A DNA stretch of 42,500 bases from Chrysomallon squamiferum (lineage: Eukaryota > Mollusca > Gastropoda > Neomphalida > Peltospiridae): the NCBI GenBank assembly GCA_012295275.1, contig CM022673.1, positions 21,891,913-21,934,412 on the forward strand, in the 5' to 3' direction. This document shows positions 9,220-21,871 of this stretch, one piece after another. The notes beneath the pieces were generated by a model that was not told where the DNA came from, ran no database searches, and worked only from the letters and a program-made list of their open reading frames with translations. The translations under genes were made by a program, and so were the position numbers. Positions within the stretch are counted from its first letter, which is position 1. Each line of letters opens with the position of its first letter.

Positions 9220-9276
9220 TTTATTATTAGTATTATTAGTATTATTAATGTTATTGTTGTTGTTGTTGTTGTTGCT
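9220..9276. repeat. (ATT)n-(GTT)n microsatellite
   Basis: ATTATTAGT steps followed by about seven GTT units. Confidence 0.85.
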
Positions 9277-9389
9277 ATTAATAAAATTTTCACAGACTAA
9301 AGCCCGTTTTCTTACTTAACCTATTCATACTTTTCTTCTTTTTTTTTTTTTGGTTGTTTTGGGGGTTTTTTTTTTTTTTGCTTTCTACG

Positions 9390-9800
9390 TCGCAAAAACA
9401 CTTCGGATGTCCATCTCCTGTCTCGAGGCTAAATTACTGATAATTTCTCTGATGACTGCGAGTTATTTTTGTTCTTCAGTCTTTTTCTTCGCATATTGTT
9501 TTTCTACTCAGATTCACAGATATCTTACTGAGACTAGTAACACACATCCTGCAAGCTCCTTGCATCAGGAATCGAGTTTCGGCAAAACAACAACAAAATC
9601 AATGGCGGTCATTAGTTGTCTAAACCAATTACGGATGTCATGAAACCCGATGTCGCGATTCATCGATGAGCAGCCAAGATCAGCACAGTGGAGTGCTCTA
9701 AAATGCGGTTCTTCATTTGCAGTCCGATGCCCGTCTTGTTACAGCAGCGGCGATGATGTATTGACTTCTTGTCTCTATTCCTTCTTGACACTCACCAAAT
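9390..9800. other. GC-richer block in intron 2, possible old mobile-element fragment
   Basis: Composition rises above the surrounding intron and simple repeats are absent. Both strands are broken by stops, and no terminal repeats are visible. Such islands in AT-rich introns are often decayed transposons, but I do not recognise a family. Confidence 0.3.
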
Positions 9801-9897
9801 AACAGAATAATAAAAGACTGACGATTTTATCTTTAAGAATAAATAACGGTGTTAATAAGGTTATAAAACATTGATATAAAACTGGAAGGCGGATGTA

Positions 9898-10040
9898 TAT
9901 TTGCATGTATGTATGCATTTATGTATGTACGAATCTTTGTATGTATGTATGTATGGTTATATGTATGTTGTATGTATGTGTGTTCTAAGTTTGTACGTAT
10001 TTATGTATGTATGTATATATATGTATTTATACACATACAG

Positions 10041-10072
<32 letters not shown>

Positions 10073-10135
10073 GTGTATGTATGTATGTATGTATGTTTAT
10101 TTGTATGCATGCATGTATATATATAGATGTATGTT
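9898..10135. repeat. TATG/CA/TA composite microsatellite
   Basis: Two TATG-rich arms (about 9901-10020 and 10070-10130) surround (CA)n(TA)n. The middle reads ACACATATATATATGTGT-like and is nearly self-complementary, so the block could fold back. Open frames on both strands are repeat artefacts. Confidence 0.9.
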
Positions 10136-11036
10136 TGACTGCTGAATAATAATTATCTGAAACAATACACATCATAAATATCCTTATTTCAGCGAGTTCA
10201 GACGTTTTACTACTTCATTTTATCAAATTAAGTCTGATATATCATAGAATAAGTGCATAAAAAACTGATTTCCATTACAATATTTTATTTTTATTTCACA
10301 CCAATGGCCAGATTCCGAACATTATTAATAGAAAGATAAAACAAGGTGATCCTACAGACGTGAAAATTAAAGTGCAGCGCTACCATTTTTTAACTGCAAA
10401 ATAAATTCTGAACAACAAACTCAACAAGAGACATTCCAAGAAGTCACCTAACAGTAAATTGAATATCTCTCTGTAAGAAATCAAATTCCACCTGCTGCAA
10501 TAACAGAGTACATTAAGATTTCGTGGAAGTCATATAAATGCAGATACTGTACGTAGAAGAATTTATCAGAGGCACTGGTGTATCAACAATATCGGCTTCT
10601 TTTACTCTAGAATTGAAGTTTTCTCGACGGAAATACGTTCACATATAGTTTACATATCCTACTGATTGCGTGGCAGTTAGCTGGTTAACAAATGTTGGTA
10701 AAAGCACTGACAACCACACATGAAGGGGAAGGATAATCACAATTCTCGCTTTTCCCTTCAACAGACTCCTGAGTTTGACGCCCATGACAAACAAACTTTA
10801 ACCATCAGTAATTGTCAACATGTTTAAAAATGGCTGACTATTTGTGACTGATAAGCATATACTGACATTTTACATGTGGTCACATAATTTTTTAATTTAT
10901 ATTTTGACATAAAACTATAATAAACTATAATTTTACCAAAATTACCACATTAAATAATAACAGTAATTTTGTTCCTCTTTTCTTTTGCTCTTTGTGTGTG
11001 TGTTTGCTCAAATACGTTATCTGAAATCTTACTTAC

Positions 11037-11134
11037 ATCCATAAGCAGACATTTGGTGTAGTTTGTCCACTCTTTGTGACCGACTGGATCTGTGTACCAT
11101 GTCCCGTTCTCTGTGCATAACTTCGTGGCATCCG
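11037..11134 (-). CDS. exon 2: second half of the hormone-receptor domain
   Basis: The 98-nt exon is bounded by ttatttacag and ATGGAT|gtaagt. Its first two bases complete Ala148 and it ends in phase 0 at Asp180. It encodes DATKLCTENGTWYTDP, then VGHKEWTNYTKCLLMD. Cys154 and Cys176 are the fifth and sixth cysteines of the class B extracellular domain. Trp160 lies at the conserved W between them, and WTNYTKC matches the calcitonin-family W-x-N-Y-T-x-C. N157-G-T and N172-Y-T are glycosylation sequons. The acceptor's upstream side is made of triplet repeat instead of a normal pyrimidine tract. Confidence 0.95.
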
Positions 11135-11136
11135 CT

Positions 11137-11322
11137 GTAAATAATAATAATAAAAACAACAACAATGATAATGATAATAATAAAACAGTAACAACAACAG
11201 CAACAATACTAACAATAATAATAATAATAATGGCAACAACAATACTAACAATAATAATAATAATAATAATAATGACAACAACAATAGTAACAGCAACAAC
11301 AACAATAATAATAATATTAAAA
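11137..11322. repeat. (AAT)n/(AAC)n triplet array abutting the exon 2 acceptor
   Basis: About 185 bp of AAT, AAC and ATG-type triplets on the plus strand. On the minus strand it reads (ATT)n(GTT)n and forms the tract directly before the acceptor AG at 11135-11136. Confidence 0.95.
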
Positions 11323-12783
11323 CATGGAAAGTTGTGAATTAAATATATATCTATATTAATTCCGTGAGGTTTTGGGGGGGGTTTCTTTTTTTCTTTTCTT
11401 TTTTTCTGTTTGTCATTTTTCTGTAATCGTATTATTACTTTTTTATTTTATTTATTTCATTTGTTTGTTTGATGTTTTCTCTTATTTTATTAATTGTTCC
11501 TGTTGTTGTTTGATTTTATTCCTGGTTTTAATCTAAACATATTTCTTTCTGTTCATTAAGAAATATTTTGCTCTACCGCTCCAGACATGAGTTAATCACG
11601 TTTTGTAACAGCTAACTTTCAATGTAAGAAGTATATGAGTCAAAATTATTGACGAATCCATCATTTTTTGTTTGACTTGGCATCATATAAGTCATCTCTG
11701 TGTGACAAGATGTCTGCCATCATCTATTAATCAAAAAACTAAATTGCTAGCAAACATTCAGTATAGATTTAACAAAATTTAGATTTGTTTCTTTATCTCA
11801 ATAGATCTCATCTATTCAGTTTAAGTGAAATGGAGCAGTTTATAATACAACCAGGATACACAGAATATTACCCTGAGAATAAAGCTAATTAATCATCAGA
11901 GGGTAAACGAAGAAATTAATCTTGTAATATTGACCTTGTGTTATTGCTGCTGGTAATCTTTCACTGAGATAATAATCACAGACGTAATTGGACCCAGCTT
12001 ATCAATTAGTAATGCGCTGTCGTCGTAAGATCAGACAGCAGAGATGGTAAAATAAACTCTAAAGGAGGAAATCTGCTGAAAACTGCTATTATAAAAGATG
12101 CATTATCAGGAACCACCCTTTAATCATGAAGAAAAAATCTGTCAGTATAGTATAAAACTTATAAAATACAGTTTCTCATGTTCTTCGAGTTCCAGTCATA
12201 CAAAACAGGCAGCGATGTGAGGAGGATAACTTCTTCGAACAGGCATTGGTAGCAGACGATCGCGTACCAAACTCAGATTAATGGATGCAGAGAATGTTGA
12301 TATGTGACAGCAATTAAATACGAATCCAGACATCACCTGACAAATTAACCACTTGAGCAGACCAGAATTGGCTGCCCGTGTCAAATGCCGAGACGAGAAA
12401 AGAAAAATGGAAAAGCTGATGTAGACTTGAGTGTAAAATGGCTGACCCTGGTTGAATTGTATTGCAAGACTGTAGTGTTTACAAAGTATTTATCACACTT
12501 GACATATTACAAGAAACTCTGAAATTACGCTCGGCTATTTAATAATATGCTTTCCATGACCATCTGTGAAACGGATCCCAAGGATGTCCTCTAGATTATC
12601 ACACTTCCATAAGAGTATAAGACTACCCGAATTTTGCCAGATAATACTGAACAGATCATTAAAAATAAATCAATCAATATTAGATTCCTCCAGTATGTTT
12701 TTTTTATTATTATTATTTAATAAATATACCGTCTCATATCCACCTCCTACAAATAAACCTGCATACTTGTATAATTATTACAA
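11323..12783 (-). other. intron 1, proximal segment
   Basis: AT-rich single-copy sequence with T-rich runs near 11380-11520. No exon, RNA gene or mobile element recognised. Confidence 0.6.
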
Positions 12784-14740
12784 GTGAATGTAGAACGTGG
12801 TTTTATTACTGAGAATGAAACTGATATTTACTGATTGCTGATTGTATTGTATTATCAGTGAATGTAGAACGTGGTTTTATTACTGAGAATGAAACTGATA
12901 TTTACTGATTGCTGATTGTATTGTATTATCAGTGAATGTAGAACGTGGTTTTATTACTGAGAATGACACTGATATTTACTGATTGCTGATTGTATATTAT
13001 TACAAGTGAATGTAGAACGTAGTTTTATTACTGAGAATGAAACTGATATTTACTGATTGCTGATTGTATATTATTACAAGTGAATGTAGAACGTGGTTTT
13101 ATTACTGAGAATGAAACTGATATTTACTGATTGCTGATTGTATTGTATTATCAGTGAATGTAGAACGTGGTTTTATTACTGAGAATGAAACTGATATTTA
13201 CTGATTGCTGATTGTATTGTATTATCAGTGAATGTAGAACGTGGTTTTATTACTGAGAATGAAACTGATATTTACTGATTGCTGATTGTATTGTATTATC
13301 AGTGAATGTAGAACGTGGTTTTATTACTGAGAATGACACTGATATTTACTGATTGCTGATTGTATATTATTACAAGTGAATGTAGAACGTAGTTTTATTA
13401 CTGAGAATGAAACTGATATTTACTGATTGCTGATTGTATATTATTACAAGTGAATGTAGAACGTGGTTTTATTACTGAGAATGAAACTGATATTTACTGA
13501 TTGCTGATTGTATTGTATTATCAGTGAATGTAGAACGTGGTTTTATTACTGAGAATGAAACTGATATTTACTGATTGCTGATTGTATTGTATTATCAGTG
13601 AATGTAGAACGTGGTTTTATTACTGAGAATGACACTGATATTTACTGATTGCTGATTGTATATTATTACAAGTGAATGTAGAACGTAGTTTTATTACTGA
13701 GAATGAAACTGATATTTACTGACTGCTGATTGTATTGTATTATCAGTGAATGTAGAACGTGGTTTTATTACTGAGAATGAAACTGATATTTACTGATTGC
13801 TGATTGTATTGTATTATCAGTGAATGTAGAACGTAGTTTTATTACTGAGAATGAAACTGATATTTACTGATTGCTGATTGTATTGTATTATCAGTGAATG
13901 TAGAACGTAGTTTTATTACTGAGAATGAAACTGATATTTACTGATTGCTGATTGTATTGTATTATCAGTGAATGTAGAACGTAGTTTTATTACAGAGAAT
14001 GAAACTGATATTTACTGATTGCTGATTGTATTGTATTATCAGTGAATGTAGAACGTAGTTTTATTACTGAGAATGAAACTGATATTTACTGATTGCTGAT
14101 TGTATTGTATTATCAGTGAATGTAGAACGTAGTTTTATTACAGAGAATGAAACTGATATTTACTGATTGCTGATTGTATTGTATTATCAGTGAATGTAGA
14201 ACGTAGTTTTATTACAGAGAATGAAACTGATATTTACTGATTGCTGATTGTATATTATTACAAGTGAATGTAGAACGTGGTTTTATTACTGAGAATGAAA
14301 CTGATATTTACTGATTGCTGATTGTATTGTATTATCAGTGAATGTAGAACGTAGTTTTATTACTGAGAATGAAACTGATATTTACTGATTGCTGATTGTA
14401 TTGTATTATCAGTGAATGTAGAACGTGGTTTTATTACAGAGAATGAAACTGATATTTACTGATTGCTGATTGTATGTTATTACAAGTGAATGTAGAACGT
14501 AGTTTTATTACTGAGAATGAAACTGATATTTACTGTTTGCTGATTGTATTGTATTATCAGTGAATGTTGAACGTGGTTTTATTACAGAGAATGAAACTGA
14601 TATTTACTGATTGCTGATTGTATTGTATTATCAGTGAATGTAGAACGTGGTTTTATTACAGAGAATGAAAGTAATATTTACTGATGGTTACTAATATAGT
14701 ATTACCAGTGAAAGAAGAAAGTGGTTTTAATACGTCTCAA
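12784..14740 (+). repeat. 74-bp minisatellite, 26 copies
   Basis: The unit begins GTGAATGTAGAACGTGGTTT and holds an exact 74-bp period for 26 copies (starts at 12784 + 74n, last full copy 14634-14707), followed by a degenerate partial copy to about 14740. Variable sites are ACGTGG/ACGTAG, CTGAG/CAGAG, GAAACT/GACACT, and a junction of TATTGTATTATCA or TATATTATTACAA. Copies 1-5 and 6-10 show the same order of variants, so there is a 370-bp higher-order unit. There are no indels until the last copies. Confidence 0.97.
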
Positions 14741-17377
14741 GCAGATTTCTACAATCTTGATTTACACCAAAATATATGACGAAAACACATTTTTATATTC
14801 ACTTCATGCACAATATCCTTTTTAAATATGCATACAAGCTTTAACTATCGTTAGAATATACTGACTAGTTGTGTGTGATAAGGTAATAAATTAAACATTA
14901 ATCTCTCTACCTCTCACAGAACAGAAAATCACTTGGGTTTTTTCTTACAAATAGCTAAAGTATTTGAAGGAAAGGAGACCTTTTTTGTCTCTGTTTTTAT
15001 AAAATCATTTAATTTCGACTTAATCGGTTATAAATTATTTATATTAATGACTAGTGAAGTTTAACTTGGCTCGCATGAACCTGATTAATCAATCACGAAA
15101 TCAGTTATCTCAGCTTATTGTTCCAGGCATGATCAGTCAGTGACAGGTTTGCCAAAGTATTTTCTAGATTATGATAATTTGGAATGAAACTAGTTCTGTG
15201 ACATAATATCTGCTCAAGGTGCGATAACTCTTTGGATCGACCCATCTTAAACCAATATAATTTAACATTTAAGGCCTGACAGCTTATGATATTTTAATTT
15301 AGTTAAAGTCAGTTTTGTATATATATTATTATTAATTTAGTCATCTATTTCAACAATAAAACTGATAAAAACAAATAATAACTTGTAAGTGAAGTTTGAA
15401 GTAAAATGTGGGTTTGAACAAGTAAGAGACATAAAGACATTACAGTAATGCATGTTAAAACATTGTATCGATTTAACAGAAAATCAACACAGACAACCTG
15501 TATGAAATAATAAGTATCGTGAGACCTTGATACGATATACGATCATGCGAAGTATCGACTTGCACATCGAATACTTAGAGCACCGCCATGATGTATCCAT
15601 TTTAAAATCAAAGTTAAATGTTTTAAATGAACTACATAACCAGGTTCTATGTTAATGATGACATTTATGCTCAGCTGATTGTTATGGTACATACTTCGAT
15701 TATATAATCAATAAACAATGTGGTCCTACCGTTTGTTAGTTAATTCCAAGAGAAACAAAATGGAGAACTGAAGTTTGAAACGGAATTAATTTGCATTTGC
15801 TAACTCAGTGATAAGTTGAGGATGTCATCTATAAGAATCTATTATTTCTCTCTAATGTTTGTTTTAATCTAAAATCATGTCTTTAACATTTTGTCTTATA
15901 ATATATGTGATAGATTTTGATGTGTGTCTGTGTGTGCATGTATATACATGTACACATATAAACACACACAAACACACACACACACATGTATATGTTTGTT
16001 TGTTACATTGAGGTTAACAAAAAAAAGATTTTCCTTCATACCAAATAAACGAGAAGAACAGGAAATAAAAAAATGTTCCCCGGATCATCCTATTATTTTA
16101 TTTAGCGATAAATTTAATTAAAAGATTTATTTTTCAGATATGTTTAGCAAATCAAATTTAGAAAAAGACGTAATGTCGATAGATGGCTATCAAGAAAAAA
16201 TATCTCAGTATGATTCGCTGCCAGAAACGTTGAATGTAATTAGATTCTAATTTCTTTAATTTAAAATATCTATAATTCTATTTTTTTAAATTAAAAGTAT
16301 ATTTATTTTGATTTCTTTAACTTGAAATATCTATTATTCGATATCTTTGAGATATTTCTCAATTAATTTCTTTAAAAGTAATTTATTATTATCTATTTCA
16401 TAATTATAGTATTTTTATATCTAAACCCCCTTTTAGCCTGTCTTTTAATAATTCATTTTAAATATTATAGTTTCCAGCAGAATCTGTATTCATCTTTAAA
16501 TCTCGTCTACGTATATCTCTTTCTTTGATTTACTTATTTCCTGTCTGGAGCTTTCATTAGCTAAATATTGGTGATAAATCATTAAATATAATAGTCTGAG
16601 AATGAATTCCTCTATGTCTAATTTTTACACAGTAAATCATTTGGCCTAGGAGAAAACGTACACAAAAATATTTTCGAAACCTTTTCTCTCCAAAGTCGCA
16701 GCTAACTGTCAGTTTAAAAGAAACATTCTGAAACCGACAGCCCTTTATTCAAACTTAGAGTCGTTACGACTACAAAGTGATGATGGTTTAGTCCTAGAGA
16801 CTAAAGGCTCGAAACTGAAAAATTGTCACAACTGAATCAAACTCGATGTTCCAAATTTAGAATTTGTGTATATGAAATTTACCCTGCATTTCAGAAAAGG
16901 CATTCAGGGAATATAAGTTGGCTGATGATTTCTATTCCCTCTAGCGAGACTGGATATTAAAATATGTTGGTTAGAGATGCAGTTGACGTTTTGTGTTATT
17001 GCCTGTCGAAAACAGACCTGTATTCTGATTTACGAGTTTTCACGCTCAGGGCAATGTTGTAGTGATTTTAAATAATGCTTCACTCAGGTTGCATATTCTC
17101 ATAAGGTAACTTGCTTTAGACAAATAAATGTCCGTTGACAAAATTAGTAAATTTTGTTTTTATTTTGTTATCTCAGCTGATTTGTACGTTAGATGAAAAA
17201 GACATTTGATTTATCTATGATTCTCTCTGTTTCTTCTTGTCTTTCAATGTCCTCTATATGAAATGAATCCATTCATCAACACTGATTATAATGATTAACA
17301 TACTTTAAAATTAAAGTAATCAAGTATATTTCAATCTGTGTTTGGGTTTGATGAAGAAAGAATATATATATATATAT
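14741..17377 (-). other. intron 1, segment between the two minisatellites
   Basis: AT-rich single-copy DNA with a short CA/CATA block near 15935-15990. No exon or mobile element recognised. Confidence 0.6.
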
Positions 17378-17460
17378 ATTTGATTTTGATTTTGATTTTT
17401 TTTTGGGGGGGGGCTTTGTTTGTTTGTTGTTGTTTTACTTTTTTTTTTTTTTTTTTTGAC
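17355..17460. repeat. (TA)n, GATTTT steps, G run and T run
   Basis: About ten TA units, three TTGATTTT steps, then nine G and a long T run. Low complexity. Confidence 0.85.
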
Positions 17461-17617
17461 TCAGTAACATTGAAATTGCACTTATAGTTAGTTAAGATGT
17501 TTAGTCAAACCTGTCTAAACAAAAGCTGGTGACACGTTGGCCTTGGCTATCTCGAGAAACAAAAACATCTAAAAAAAACGGAAAGACAATAACAAGAGTC
17601 ATGGCAATAATTCTACT

Positions 17618-18817
17618 GCCTGGTTAACTGCTCCCAGTTATACATTACACGACCACGTGGTAGACAGCTGATTGCCTGGTTAACTGCTCCCAGTTATACA
17701 TTACACAACCACGTGGTAAACAGCTGACTGTCTGGTTAACAGTTCACAGTTATACATTACACGACCACGTGGTAAACAGCTGATTGCCTGGTTAACTGCT
17801 CCCAGTTATACATTACACAACCACGTGGTAAACAGCTGACTGTCTGGTTAAGAGCTCCCAGTTATACATTACACGACCACGTGGTAAACAGCTGACAGAC
17901 TGGTTAACTGCTCCCAGTTATACATTACACGACCACGTGGTAAACAGCTGACAGACTGGTTAACTGCTCCCAGTTATACATTACACGACCACGTGGTAAA
18001 CAGCTGACTGTCTGGTTAACAGCTCACAGTTATACGTTACACGACCACGTGATAGACGGCTGACTGACTGGTTAACAGCTCCCCTTTATACATTACACGA
18101 CCACGTGATAAACAGCTGACTGCCTGGTTAACTACTCCCAGTTATACATTACACGACCACGTGATAAACAGCTGACTGCCTGGTTAACTGCTCCCAGTTA
18201 TACATTACACGACCACGTGATAAACAGCTGACTGCCTGGTTAACTACTCCCAGTTATACATTACACGACCACGTGATAGACGGCTGACTGCCTGGTTAAC
18301 TACTCCCAGTTATACATTACACGACCACGTGATAGACAGCTGACTGCTTGGTTAACTGCTCCCAGTTATACATTACACGACCACGTGATAAACAGCTGAC
18401 TGCCTGGTTAACTACTCCCAGTTATACATTACACGACCACGTGATAAACAGCTGACTGCCTGGTTAACTACTCCCAGTTATACATTACACGACCACGTGG
18501 TAAACAGCTGACTGCCTGGTTAACTGCTCCCAATTATACATTACACGACCACGTGGTGGACAGCTGACTGTCTGGTTAACAGCTCACAGTTATACGTTAC
18601 ACGACCACGTGGTGGACAGCTGACTGCCTGGTTAACTGCTCCCAGTTATACATTACACGACCACGTGGTAAACAGCTGACTGACTGGTTAACAGCTCCCA
18701 GTTATACATTACACGACCACGTGGTAAACAGCTGACTGCCTGGTTAACTGCTCCCAGTTATACATTACACGACCACGTGGTAAACAGCTGACTGACTGGT
18801 TAACAGCTCCCAGTTAT
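17618..18817 (+). repeat. 56-bp minisatellite, 21 copies, each carrying E-boxes
   Basis: An exact 56-bp period from 17618 to 18793, plus a 24-bp partial copy. A unit runs GCCTGGTTAACTGCTCCCAG, then TTATACATTACACGAC, then CACGTGGTAAACAGCTGACT. By my reading all 21 copies keep CACGTG, most as CCACGTGG and others as CCACGTGA. All but two keep CAGCTG; those two, near 18056 and 18280, read CGGCTG. Most keep GTTAAC. The two E-box starts are 11 bp apart, about one helical turn. Whether any factor binds is not shown by the sequence. Confidence 0.97.
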
Positions 18818-20654
18818 GTTACCGAAATGAATGGCGCCGGCGTAATACGACAAGAACGATAATAAAATTGTTTTATATAGCAAAATAATCGCTACATCAC
18901 TGTAGCTGATGTTTAACGTTATGCGCGTTTTAAGCTGTGCAGGAGTGAGAAAACTCTCGTTTAATATTACTATTATTCTCGAAAGTTATAGACAAGGAGA
19001 GACAAATTAAGATAGATCCGAAATACAATAGCTTGATTTAACTGAAGTGCCGCAAGGAGTGTAGTAAATCAAATTATAAATGATAAATTAACTTACTTAC
19101 GTACATCCATACCTACTGTCGTACTGTGTTAATTAATAATTATCCTAGTACTTACGTCATAAAAAATATTTTTGATCTTTTTTCCTTAAAGCATCGTAAG
19201 TCTTTATTCCCATTCATTCTGATACAAATTTCATTCGTTTTATTTTGAAACAGCAGAATTTCCTGTCTTCTATTCCTAGTAAAAGTTAACAAGGAATAAT
19301 TGATAGAAAATTCTCAGATAAGAAATGTAATTAGTCTTCAAATTCATATTTTAGTCAAATTGAACGTAATGCTTCATTAGGTTATCGTGAGCCGTCCCTT
19401 TGCTTTTACAAATATTTTGTCCTGCTATTGAAGTGAGGTTAATGCACAATGTCCTGGAAAACGTATAGAAAAGATGAATGATTAGAATAATGTATGTCAG
19501 TCACAGATGTTTTATGATGAACACATCCAATTTATAATGATACCTTATGTTTTCGTAAATTATTATTATTATTATATATAATTAGCCCTTAACAGTCAGG
19601 AATCAGTTTAGAAGAAGAAACAAAATAAGAACAAGAAGGGAAAAAAAGAACATAAACAAAAAAGAAGAAGATTAAATAAACTAGGACTTCATTTGTTTTA
19701 TATAAAATTAAAAATCGATAGTTTTACGAGTTCTGATATCAATAAAGGAAAAAGGGGCGTAGAAAGTAAAAAAGTTACTGCTGATTAGATGTCGATTCCA
19801 AAATCCGTTTTGTCATAAAAGTGTGATAAACGCCAAATTGAAATTTTCGGTCTCGTTGCAGAGGTTTTCTTGCATGGTAATTATAGAATTCAATAATGTT
19901 AGGTTAGTAAGTTAACAGATTAGGAAGTATAGACGTTAATGGTCTTATGATTTGAATCCACTGAAACGTATCTGCTAAGCAGGATAAAGTTTACCTTTGT
20001 TGATAAGAAAAGTCAACCACAGTGTGCTTAATTCCAAGTTTTTATTTTATTTGTTACTGCTGACAAGTCTTAAGTAATTATAACGTATATCAACAAAACA
20101 GTTTTCTGTAGCGCGACACTACCGAGTTACATTCTTCTTGTGTCGTCAGAAAATCATTTAATTTTTCCTGAAATATTAAACTAGCTTTCAAGGCTGTATG
20201 TATAATCAGTAATGATCATTTTTCTGAATGTGCATTCAAACAGTAGTTATTACAAAACCAGAGGCCAGTAAGGGTTGACAGAGATTTAAATTAAATGCTA
20301 TCAACGAATAAAATAACAGTTTAAATTAATTAAAGATAACAGACTGCATTCATACAAAAAAGCTTTAGAGAGGAAAATCTTATAATTTTCTTTTTTGTAC
20401 GATCTGTCATTGTTTCAATTTTATTTATGTGAAAGTTTTTACTTGAGTGTATGCTTCGTCAGTGTCCATATAAAAAAGAAAAACAGTTCATGACGAGCAG
20501 TTGTTCTTACACGCTTTGGTCTGATTATTCAGCAGAAAGAGATGTGATGACGTGACAGTAAAACTGGCAGTAGCTAATCCTGTATTTTGTTTTTAGATAT
20601 TACAAGTGAAAACTTCTTTCGTAGAAATTGTGGTCGATGGATGAAAGTAAGATT

Positions 20655-20696
<42 letters not shown>

Positions 20697-21681
20697 GCAC
20701 GTCTCATGAGTCAGGTATAATATGAGATAATGGTGTACTCAAATGTTTTGTAACAAAACTATTTTAATTTCCATACTTTGTTATTAGCTGATAAATAAGT
20801 AAATAAATTAATTAATATATACAGTTGCAGCGCCAAAGGTACACATAATCAGTGCGTAATGAAAATGAGTGTTCGACAGTGTAAACGATTAGGGTTACAA
20901 TAAAGTCATTAAAATGTAAATACCTGAGAGAAAAAATAATTATCACGTAAGTAATGACATTCTTGAACGAATTCTAACTAAAGCAAACTGGGGGCGTCTG
21001 AGTGCACTTTGCACTATAATCAGTCGTGTAATGTAAGCCGAAACATGAAACTTGGAAAATGATTTCAGCAAAGCAAGAAACAAGGAGTGAAAAGAGACAG
21101 TATAAAAACAAATTCATGGCATTTTCTACATCAGTTTTATAGTTATTATGATTTCAACCATAAGCTATTAATTAAACTTAATGAAATACATAACATTAAA
21201 TAATATACTCTAAGGAAAAAATTCAAAACGAAATTAAAGACTATGGTAAACCATTGATGGCTGTTGTAGCGATTATAATGTATTAAAAGACAATCTAGCT
21301 AATCTTCATGTTGTGAATTCTAAAAGAGATATGTAAGTTACAACCTAACAACTGATAGCATTTAGATTTAACAAACACCTATGATTGGAAAGTGTCATTT
21401 GGTGAGTTTTCTTCTTATTAATTCGAAAGGAATTATGTAAGTGTACAACCTGTAATCTCTAACATGTAGTACTTAATGTATACTTACACTGAAAGATAAA
21501 CAATATAAACCTGATAAGAATGTCAACGGCCTCTCAGTGGAATTTAACTATTAATATTTCTTTTTTATTTCTTATCTTGTACGTAACCAAATAAATATAA
21601 TAAACTTTAATATTAGTATACTAATGTCAACATGTTTGTGTATCCATAAATATTTCTAATGAACAATACACTGTGTTTGTT
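18818..21681 (-). other. intron 1, middle segment
   Basis: AT-rich single-copy sequence with an (AAT)n block at 20657-20695. No exon or mobile element recognised. Confidence 0.6.
20657..20695. repeat. (AAT)n microsatellite
   Basis: About twelve AAT units. Confidence 0.92.
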
Positions 21682-21871
21682 GTGTATATGTGTTTATATA
21701 TATATATATTATTATGGAGGTATATATGTGTATGTGTGTATGTATATAGGTAAGTAAGTATGTGTGTATGTATGTATGTATGTATGTATCTATGTATGTA
21801 TGTATGTTTGTATGTATGTATGTATGTATGTATGTATGTATGTATGTAGTTATGTATGTATGTATGTATGT
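21682..21871. repeat. (TA)n and (TATG)n microsatellite
   Basis: TA units near 21697-21709, then TATG units broken by single TATC, TTTG and AGTT steps. Confidence 0.92.

Larger units (their letters stand above)
7579..11036 (-). other. intron 2
   Basis: This 3458-nt intron is AT-rich with many triplet and tetranucleotide blocks. A less AT-rich block lies at about 9390-9800. I looked for a mini-exon that would lengthen the TM1 linker and found none I could support. Confidence 0.75.

Noticed and set aside
12784-14740. The regular 74-bp array considered as a CRISPR array
   Set aside because: The whole unit is repeated with no unique spacers, and the context is a eukaryotic intron. It is a minisatellite.
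17618-18817. The 56-bp array considered as a CRISPR array or replication-origin iterons
   Set aside because: There are no variable spacers, and the host gene is eukaryotic. Tandem duplication explains it.
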